DNA from: JBAJNL01 sp036881885
GTDB lineage: Bacteria > Pseudomonadota > Alphaproteobacteria > Holosporales > Hepatobacteraceae
Direction: 5' to 3'
DNA length: 32,778 bases
Assembly (NCBI GenBank): GCA_036881885.1
Contig: JBAJNL010000012.1
Location: 1-32,778 of the forward strand
The notes under the pieces are model-generated. The model was not told where the DNA came from. It did no database searches and saw only the letters and a list, made by a program, of their open reading frames with translations. Made by a program: the position numbers and the translations under genes. This document shows, piece by piece, positions 21,769 through 27,689 of this stretch. Each line of letters opens with the position of its first letter. Position 1 is the first letter of the stretch.

Positions 21769-23676
21769 GTGAAAAAAACTGTTGCAAATGAAGGGGTTCG
21801 CACACTTAAGGGTGCGCTTGACATTTTACCCCGCTCGCCAGGCGTTTACCAGATGTATGACGCTGGCAAGGCCTTTCTTTATATCGGAAAGGCCAAAAAT
21901 ATTGCCGCACGCGTGCAAAGTTATACACATCCCGACCGCCTGCCTGTGCGCTTAAAGCGCATGATCTCTTGCATCAGATCTATTGAGATTATTCAAACAC
22001 GTAGCGAGGCCGAAGCGCTGCTGCTTGAGGCGCACCTGATTCAAAAACACCAGCCGCCCTATAATGTTGTTTTTAAAGATAATAAAACGCTGCCTTACCT
22101 TTGCCTTTCGTCTGAAACATGGCCAAGACTGCAACGCCTAAGGGGCAATCCGCATCAAAAAGAAACGGTCTTTGGGCCTTTTCCCTCGGTGAAAGAGGTG
22201 GCATTGACGCAGAATGCACTGCAGCGTGCTTTTCAGCTGCGCACCTGCTCGGATCATGTGTTTGCAAGCCGCACGCGTCCTTGCCTACAGTATGACATCA
22301 AGCGGTGCACGGCCCCTTGTGTGGACAAAATCAGTGCCGCTGACTATAAAGCGTGCGTTAAGGGCGTGAAGGCGGTTTTAGAAGGGCGGTCACTGAAAGT
22401 ACAGCAAGAGATGGCCCGCCAGATGGAGCATCTTTCAGCCAAGCGTTCTTATGAACAGGCCGCAGCCTTGCGCGATCGCCTTCAAGCGCTTGCGGCTATT
22501 CAACAAAAACAGGCGCTGTTTTTAAAAAATAAAAAGGCCATTGATGTGGTGGCGTTTCACAGCTCGGGCGGCCTTGTGTGCGCCTATTTTTTGTTTTTCA
22601 GAGGAGGGCAGTTGCTTGGCGGCAAAGCTTTTATGACCAACAGGTTTGATAAAAAGGCACCTGCAAGGGAGCCGGCATCGGGCAAAGAGATTTGGCAAGA
22701 AGATTGGATTTTAGAAAGCTATCCTTTGCTTTTGGCGCAGTTTTATGCAAAAAACCCAAGGCCAGCCTTGTTGTTGCTAAAAGATATGCCGCTTGATGAT
22801 GGGGTGCTTGAAGGCGCCCTGAATCACAACACAACGCAGCCGCTGTGCATCAGGGCGCCACACAGTGCGCAAGAAAACGATGTGTTTTTGCATGCACAAA
22901 AGAACGCGAAAGAAGCCCTTTTAAGGCGTGCGTTTGATCTGCAAACGCAAGAGCAGCTTTTCAAAGACCTGCAGGCCTTTTTGCACTTGCCAGATCTGCC
23001 CACCCGTATCGAGATTTATGATAACAGTCATTTGTTTGGCACCAACGGTTATGGCGCCATGGTGGTGGCAGGCAGTGATGGCTTTGAAAAACAAAATTAT
23101 CGCCTGTTTAAAGTGCCACCAGAATTTGATGGACAAGATGATTACGCCATGATGCGTTACGTTTTAAAAAGACGTTTTGCGGGAAAAACCGCTACAAAAG
23201 ATGAAAAAGGGCGCTTTGAGGTTATCAAACCATCGTTGCTTATTTTAGATGGCGGTAAGGGGCACCTGTCGGCGGCGCGTGCTGTAATGCGTGAGCTGAA
23301 CCTTGAGGATATTCCTTTGCTGGCGATTGCGAAAGGGCCGGCTCGGGGACGTTTGGGGGAAACGTTTTATGATCAAACAGGTTCTGAATTAGACCTTCAG
23401 GCGCCGTCACCCCTTTTCTTTTACCTTGAGCGCCTGCGCGACGAAGCGCATCGCTTTGCCATTGAGGGGCATCGCAAACAGCGTCAAAAAAACGTGATGC
23501 GCTCACCCTTAGATGCCATTCAGGGCATTGGGCCAAAACGCAAAAAAGATTTGCTGAATGCCTTTGGGTCTTTAGGCGGCCTTAAAGAAGCGCGCCTTGA
23601 GCAATTGATGCAAGTCAAAGGTTTGTCAAAGGCTTTGGCCATAAAGATCTATGAATCGTTGCAAAATCATGATTAA
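21769..23676 (+). CDS. uvrC: Excinuclease ABC subunit C
   Basis: Dual-incision nuclease of nucleotide excision repair, recruited by UvrB to damaged DNA. The GIY-YIG domain is at the N-terminus (PGVYQMYD then FLYIGKAKNI), followed by a cysteine cluster (RTCS, CLQYDIKRCTAPC), the UVR motif that binds UvrB (MARQMEHLSAKRSYEQAAALRDR), the RNase H-like nuclease with Asp in IEIYDNSH, Asp in ILDGGKGHL and His in RDEAHRFAI, and a C-terminal helix-hairpin-helix pair (IQGIGPKRKKDLL, VKGLSKALA). The GTG start at 21769 gives 635 residues. pgsA follows, an adjacency frequent in alphaproteobacteria. Confidence 0.95.
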   Translation: MKKTVANEGVRTLKGALDILPRSPGVYQMYDAGKAFLYIGKAKNIAARVQSYTHPDRLPVRLKRMISCIRSIEIIQTRSEAEALLLEAHLIQKHQPPYNVVFKDNKTLPYLCLSSETWPRLQRLRGNPHQKETVFGPFPSVKEVALTQNALQRAFQLRTCSDHVFASRTRPCLQYDIKRCTAPCVDKISAADYKACVKGVKAVLEGRSLKVQQEMARQMEHLSAKRSYEQAAALRDRLQALAAIQQKQALFLKNKKAIDVVAFHSSGGLVCAYFLFFRGGQLLGGKAFMTNRFDKKAPAREPASGKEIWQEDWILESYPLLLAQFYAKNPRPALLLLKDMPLDDGVLEGALNHNTTQPLCIRAPHSAQENDVFLHAQKNAKEALLRRAFDLQTQEQLFKDLQAFLHLPDLPTRIEIYDNSHLFGTNGYGAMVVAGSDGFEKQNYRLFKVPPEFDGQDDYAMMRYVLKRRFAGKTATKDEKGRFEVIKPSLLILDGGKGHLSAARAVMRELNLEDIPLLAIAKGPARGRLGETFYDQTGSELDLQAPSPLFFYLERLRDEAHRFAIEGHRKQRQKNVMRSPLDAIQGIGPKRKKDLLNAFGSLGGLKEARLEQLMQVKGLSKALAIKIYESLQNHD

Positions 23677-23766
23677 ATAAGAGCCTAGATTTCTTTAGAT
23701 GATGCCACTCACATGACTTCTTCGCTGGAAGCACAAAAAAGTTTACATGTATCCTTAAAGGCCACG

Positions 23767-24330
23767 ATGCGTTCGTTTTGGCTGTGGCCAAACCTGCTGA
23801 CAGCCGCGCGCCTTGGTGCTGTGCCTTTGATTGTGGCCTTGTTTTACACCGATGCACTTTGGGCCGTTTGGGCGCGCAATAGCCTTTTTATTCTGGCCGC
23901 CGCCACCGATTTTTTAGATGGCTACATCGCACGCTTTTATAACCAGTCGTCACGCTTGGGGCAAATCTTAGACCCCTTGGCAGACAAGATGCTTGTGGCA
24001 TCAGCCATTTTGGTTTTAACGGCTGTGGGCAAAATTGCAGGCTGGCTTTTGGTGCCCGCGTTGCTGATTGTGGCGCGTGATCTTTGCGTGCCGGCTTTAA
24101 GAGAGCGGTATGTCGAGCTGCATGGTACCCCGCTGAAAGTTAGTAACCTTGCCCGATTCAAAACAGCGACAGAAATGTTGGCTTTGGCCAGCATGATGGT
24201 AGGGCAGCCTTTTGGCAGCGCTCTTGCAGTGTGGATTTTTTTAATTGGATGCGTTTTATTCGCCACATCTGCCGTACTGAGTATGCTTAGCTTTTTTCTT
24301 TATCTAAGGCAGATGTTCGCGGGACGCTAA
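23767..24330 (+). CDS. pgsA: CDP-diacylglycerol-glycerol-3-phosphate 3-phosphatidyltransferase
   Basis: Inner-membrane enzyme that commits CDP-diacylglycerol to phosphatidylglycerol and cardiolipin. The CDP-alcohol phosphotransferase signature is complete: D-x2-DG-x2-AR-x(n)-G-x3-D-x3-D, read as TDFLDGYIARFYNQ, then SRLGQILDPLADK. Several transmembrane helices follow. The ATG at 23767 has AAGG 5 bases before it and starts at MRSFWLWPNLLTAARL, the normal N-terminus of the family (187 aa). The frame is open to an ATG at 23713, which would add 18 polar residues. The LysE-family gene follows 10 bases later. Confidence 0.92.
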   Translation: MRSFWLWPNLLTAARLGAVPLIVALFYTDALWAVWARNSLFILAAATDFLDGYIARFYNQSSRLGQILDPLADKMLVASAILVLTAVGKIAGWLLVPALLIVARDLCVPALRERYVELHGTPLKVSNLARFKTATEMLALASMMVGQPFGSALAVWIFLIGCVLFATSAVLSMLSFFLYLRQMFAGR

Positions 24331-24340
24331 TGGAGTCACT

Positions 24341-24976
24341 TTGCTTTACATAAAGGCCATTATCGCAGGCGTTTTGGTCTCGGCACCCGTTGGACCCATT
24401 GCGCTTCTGATTGCAAATCTTGTCTTTGCACAGCAGCTAAAAAGGGCGATTGCCACAGCTTTGGGCGTGGCTTTTGCTGATGCGCTTTGGGGCTTGCTGG
24501 CCGCTTTGGGTGTCAAAGCCACCTTTCGGCTTGTGCCACTGGCCACCGAGTGGCTTTATTTAATAGGGGGGCTTTTGCTGGTCATTGCAGGCAAAGCACT
24601 GCTGCAAAAAACAACCGTCAGCCAAAAACAACGTCTTGCAAACCACAAAACAAACCGCTTAGCCACGGCCTTTGCTTTTGGTTTTTCGTTGACTATTTTT
24701 AACCCCTTAACTTTAGCAGGGCTACTGGCCTTGTTTTCGGTGTTAGACATTGCACCCGATGGCCACATGTTGCACAGCTTTTTCATTGCCTTGGCCTTGT
24801 TTATAGGTGCTTGCTTGTGGTGGGGCAGCTTGGTTGTGCTTTTTTATTTTATAAAACAGCGCGCGCAAGAACTGTTGATCAAATATGCCAATGTGGTGAT
24901 GAGCCTTATTTTACTAGCCATGGGTTGCTTTGCCATGGCTAAGGGCGCGCTGCTTTTGTACAGGCACATGTTTTAA
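24341..24976 (+). CDS. LysE/RhtB-family amino-acid exporter
   Basis: 211-residue inner-membrane protein with six hydrophobic segments. The family signature lies in the first helix (SAPVGPIALLI), and FNPLTLAGLLALF carries the conserved Asn-Pro of the middle helix. The family exports amino acids such as lysine, threonine or homoserine lactone; the substrate here is unknown. The start is TTG with GGAG 5 bases upstream, 10 bases after pgsA, so the two are probably cotranscribed. It ends just before a large repeat cluster. Confidence 0.85.
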   Translation: MLYIKAIIAGVLVSAPVGPIALLIANLVFAQQLKRAIATALGVAFADALWGLLAALGVKATFRLVPLATEWLYLIGGLLLVIAGKALLQKTTVSQKQRLANHKTNRLATAFAFGFSLTIFNPLTLAGLLALFSVLDIAPDGHMLHSFFIALALFIGACLWWGSLVVLFYFIKQRAQELLIKYANVVMSLILLAMGCFAMAKGALLLYRHMF

Positions 24977-24990
24977 AAAACCAAAAACCG

Positions 24991-25037
24991 TTATTGCGAG
25001 GAGAAAACGAGGTTTCCGACGCGCGGCGTGCCTTAGC
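24991..25037 (+). repeat. Type-A palindromic repeat, right end altered
   Basis: Left block ATTGCGAGGAG, central arms GAAAAC/GTTTCC (one mismatch), right block CGACGCGCGGC, then directly the tail GTGCCTTAGCC. The CAATCCA part of the right block has been lost. Confidence 0.75.
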
Positions 25038-25055
25038 CACTTCAGTTCCTTGCAT

Positions 25056-25090
25056 GTGGATCGCCGCAGGCTAACGCCTTCGCGATGACG
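25056..25090 (-). repeat. Type-B palindromic repeat (reverse)
   Basis: On minus: CGTCATCGCGAAGGC, centre GTTA, then GCCTGCGGCGATCCAC. It differs from the copy at 20877 by one base in the centre. It follows a type-A copy at 18 bases, repeating the arrangement at 11.3 kb. Confidence 0.85.
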
Positions 25091-25112
25091 TTCTTATTTA
25101 TCTGACCTCTAC

Positions 25113-25166
25113 AATTGCGAGGAGCCTTTTAAGGCGACGTGGCAATCCACGTGTGCTTTGGTCAAC
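25113..25166 (+). repeat. Type-A palindromic repeat with 3' tail
   Basis: Left block ATTGCGAGGA, central arms GCCTT/AAGGC (perfect), right block CGACGTGGCAATCCAC, tail GTGTGCTTTGGTCAAC. Confidence 0.85.
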
Positions 25167-25310
25167 TTAGTTGCGTGGCAAGTTGAGCTTGGCCGGTGGG
25201 ATAGAGCTCTCCTTCGCATCATATAAAAGTAAAAGAATATATATTATGTAAAATATGGTAGCAAGCAAGTTGAGTGATTTGATGCTACGCTTTGTGAGGT
25301 TAAGAAATGT

Positions 25311-25347
25311 GATTTGCCGCAGGCTCCGCCTTCGCGATCCCGATGAC
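25311..25347 (-). repeat. Type-B repeat, degenerate (reverse)
   Basis: GCCGCAGGCTCCGCCTTCGCGAT is recognisable with a short CCCGATGAC duplication at one end. The GATCCAC end is replaced by GATTT. Confidence 0.6.
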
Positions 25348-25378
25348 AACGGGCGTGACGCGGTATGCTTCCACACTG

Positions 25379-25436
25379 TCATTGCGAGGAGGAAACTCAG
25401 TTTCCGACGTGGCAATCCATCGTGTGCTTTGGCTGC
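25379..25436 (+). repeat. Type-A palindromic repeat with 3' tail
   Basis: Left block TCATTGCGAGGA, central arms GGAAACT/AGTTTCC around one base, right block CGACGTGGCAATCCAT, tail CGTGTGCTTTGGCTGC. Confidence 0.85.
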
Positions 25437-25550
25437 TTAAGCTTCAGCTAAATGAATCAGGTGCCAGGGGCACCTGTCGCGATAACGTTGTTTCGACGCA
25501 GCAGGCCGCAAGTTTGAGGGCGATTGTTTGCACCCCTGACGGCACATGGG

Positions 25551-26879
25551 TTAAGATGCCTGGCGTTCACTCTCACGGTTGGAAGGCTTTAAAAAGCGCT
25601 TGGCTAAAACTTTGATACTTTCAACGGCGGGCTGATCAAGCGGGTTAACGCCCATGAGCTCGGCCAAGACCAAAGTTTCAAGCATAAAATGCGCAAACAG
25701 CGCACCAATTGATAGCTCGTTAAATGTTTTAACGCAAATTTCACGCACAGGACAATCGCGCGAGACTAAAACATCGGCAGTTGCTTGCTGATGGGCAGAC
25801 AGCAAGTCTTCTAGTGTATTTTCTGCTAAAAAGCTTACCTCAGGAAACGACGCCCACACATCAGGCTTCACCTTCTCGCGCGGTTTGTTTTTTTCGGTTA
25901 ACAATGTAAAAAATTTGTCCTTGGGGCCATCAAGGTATAGCTGCAACTGACTGTGTTGATCGCAAGGCCCCAAAGCGCTAAGAGGTGTGATCCCCTGCCC
26001 TTGCTTGCCCAAGCTTTCGGCAATCAGCTGACGACACCACTGTACAAACTGCACAAACGCGTCACCATAAGGAAACAACACATGCGAGGTCAGCTTTTTG
26101 TTTTCATAAAGCGCATGCAACAGCGCCGCGCCTTCAAGTGGTGGTGAGGTGCGATCTGCAAAAAACGAGCGCACAACAGCGCTGCCACCTTGGCGTACCT
26201 TGCGCGGGTCACCACCAACCATCATTAAAGGCAAAAGCCCCACCAACGTAAAGCATGAAAAACGACCACCGATGGCCTGTGGATGCTCAAGAAAAGTCAT
26301 TTGAAATTGACCAGTCAAACGCGCCAAGGCACTTTCTTTACGGGAAATAATGGTAAAGTGCGTGCCAATTTCTTGCGGCGTTAGGAACTCTTTCCAATAT
26401 TCAAGACAGCGCATGAACAGCGCAATGGTTTCGGTTGTCTCGCCTGACTTCGAGATGACCACAATGCCTGTTGTTTTGGGGTTTAAAACGGACATCAACT
26501 CCCAAAAAATTTCAGGATCAAGATTATCAAGAAAGTAAATAAACGGAAACGACGAATCAGACATAATCCATGATTGATAAAGCGAGCATAGCGCCTTGCC
26601 CGATAATGCCGCACCGCCCATGCCAATCACCACAACGCTATGAAAGCGCCGATAAAACGTACCAATAGCGCTAAAGTTTGGAATGTCATCCTTCCAAAAA
26701 ACAGACTCAAGCATTTCAAGCGAGCCATCTTTGCCTTTAGAGCGCAGCTTGTCTACGGCATCACGGGCAAGCGCCATCGATGTTTTGAGCTGTTTTTCAT
26801 CCACAAGCCCTTGTTTCAGCGTGCGCTCGAAAGATTGCTCATATAAACAAGAAGGCGTCAGCGCTTTTGAAGATGACAT
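25551..26879 (-). CDS. pgi: Glucose-6-phosphate isomerase (short bacterial type)
   Basis: Interconverts glucose-6-phosphate and fructose-6-phosphate in glycolysis and gluconeogenesis. 442 residues, the short class rather than the roughly 550-residue enterobacterial form. SIS-type sugar-phosphate sites are visible: VVIGMGGAALSGKAL, VVISKSGETTET, the AIGGRFSCFTLVG stretch, IAESLGKQGQGITP, the LGPCDQHSQLQLYLDGP substrate loop with its His, and the C-terminal PAVESIK carrying the catalytic-type Glu and Lys. No truncation is seen. It lies 13 bases downstream of the BamF-like gene, so it is likely read from the ileS operon. Its 3' flank carries repeats. Confidence 0.93.
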   Translation of the reverse strand: MSSSKALTPSCLYEQSFERTLKQGLVDEKQLKTSMALARDAVDKLRSKGKDGSLEMLESVFWKDDIPNFSAIGTFYRRFHSVVVIGMGGAALSGKALCSLYQSWIMSDSSFPFIYFLDNLDPEIFWELMSVLNPKTTGIVVISKSGETTETIALFMRCLEYWKEFLTPQEIGTHFTIISRKESALARLTGQFQMTFLEHPQAIGGRFSCFTLVGLLPLMMVGGDPRKVRQGGSAVVRSFFADRTSPPLEGAALLHALYENKKLTSHVLFPYGDAFVQFVQWCRQLIAESLGKQGQGITPLSALGPCDQHSQLQLYLDGPKDKFFTLLTEKNKPREKVKPDVWASFPEVSFLAENTLEDLLSAHQQATADVLVSRDCPVREICVKTFNELSIGALFAHFMLETLVLAELMGVNPLDQPAVESIKVLAKRFLKPSNRESERQAS

Positions 26880-26892
26880 AGGGCATAAGTCT

Positions 26893-27204
26893 CTAGGTTT
26901 TCTTTGGGGACTTTAGTTCATTCAAAAAGGCCTCTTCTCCCTTTGAAAGAGATGAAGGTTTTTCGGCAGAGGCGATTTGTGCTTCTTTGCTTGGTTTTGC
27001 CGCAGCGTCTGCTGCAGGCTTTGGCAGCTGCGACATGTGTGGCGGCACCTCAAGCCCCTTTTCATAAGGCGCCGCCGCAAATTCATCAGGCGCTTTTTTC
27101 TTCAGCCCCAGGGTTTCGCGCGTTGTATCGCACCCACCAAGGCCCAGAACCAGAAGCGTTGTTGAAAAAAGCATCACAAAAAGAGAGAAAAACGAGCAAA
27201 ACAT
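26893..27204 (-). CDS. DUF3035/BamF-like lipoprotein
   Basis: 103-residue lipoprotein. The signal peptide ends in a lipobox (LGLGGC, Cys25), so it would be lipidated and matured by the LspA encoded just upstream. After the Cys come TRETLGLKKKAPDEF, PYEKGLEVPPHMSQLPKP, closely matching the R-x-x-LGL-x(n)-PDEF ... L-x-x-PP-x(n)-LP-P pattern of the alphaproteobacterial DUF3035 family, described in Caulobacter as the BamF component of the outer-membrane protein assembly machine. The rest is Ala/Lys/Ser-rich and probably disordered. Order ileS-lspA-this gene is the usual alphaproteobacterial context. The BamF role is by family resemblance only. Confidence 0.8.
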   Translation of the reverse strand: MFCSFFSLFVMLFSTTLLVLGLGGCDTTRETLGLKKKAPDEFAAAPYEKGLEVPPHMSQLPKPAADAAAKPSKEAQIASAEKPSSLSKGEEAFLNELKSPKKT

Positions 27205-27212
27205 GAGACGTC

Positions 27213-27689
27213 TTAGGATCCTTTTCTTAAGAAGAACGTATCATAGAGCAACAACACGGCTCCACTGGTAATTGCAATATCTGCTATATTAAAAGCAGGA
27301 AAATGCCAATTTTTCAAATGAAAATCAATAAAGTCGACAACGCCTAAGCGGCAAAAACGGTCGAGAATGTTCCCTAGGGCGCCTCCTACAATCAACACAA
27401 GACCATACTTTAGCGCAAAACTGCGTGCTTTTTGGCACCACAGATAAAAGCCAAACGCAATAAAAAGCGTCAAAAAAGATAAAAAGTGCGGATGCAACGC
27501 ATTCAAATCTTTTAACAAGCCAAAGCTAACACCCGTATTTTGGACATAAATCAGGTTCAAAAAAGACGTCACCCTTGTGCCACGCCACCCCTGGTGCGCC
27601 CACATCACAATCACAAACTTGGTGATTTGATCTAAGGCCAGCACACAAAAGAGCAAAATATCTTGGTTTTTAAGCTTTAGACGGCGCAT
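27213..27689 (-). CDS. lspA: Lipoprotein signal peptidase (signal peptidase II)
   Basis: Inner-membrane aspartyl protease that cleaves prolipoproteins after diacylglyceryl transfer. 158 residues, four membrane helices. Catalytic Asp119 (GVVDFIDFH) and Asp137 (FNIADIAI) are both present, together with the GNILDR box and the early DQITK motif. It overlaps the end of ileS by 13 bp and is followed 8 bases later by a lipoprotein gene, so enzyme and probable substrate are co-expressed. Confidence 0.95.
   Translation of the reverse strand: MRRLKLKNQDILLFCVLALDQITKFVIVMWAHQGWRGTRVTSFLNLIYVQNTGVSFGLLKDLNALHPHFLSFLTLFIAFGFYLWCQKARSFALKYGLVLIVGGALGNILDRFCRLGVVDFIDFHLKNWHFPAFNIADIAITSGAVLLLYDTFFLRKGS

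Larger units (their letters stand above)
24977..25550. other. Gene-free repeat cluster between LysE-family gene and pgi
   Basis: 574 bases at the convergent 3' ends of two operons. Order: type A, reversed type B, type A, about 140 bases of A/T-rich unique sequence (25167-25310), partial reversed type B, type A, then a perfect 8-bp hairpin (CAGGTGCC/GGCACCTG, 25458-25476) and the pgi 3' flank. No protein-coding gene is supported: the open frames are translations of repeats. Confidence 0.7.

Noticed and set aside
21530..21769. Chromosomal replication origin
   Set aside because: The DnaA boxes are suggestive, but only two to three lie here and no usual origin-flanking genes are present. It is kept as a finding, not as an origin call.
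25167..25415. Minus-strand open frame of 82 codons
   Set aside because: Its N-terminal part is the translation of a type-A repeat and the rest is A/T-rich intergenic DNA.
6686..25436. CRISPR array from repeated hairpins
   Set aside because: Copies are dispersed over 19 kb in single or double units, in both orientations, with variable centres and no regular spacers or cas genes.
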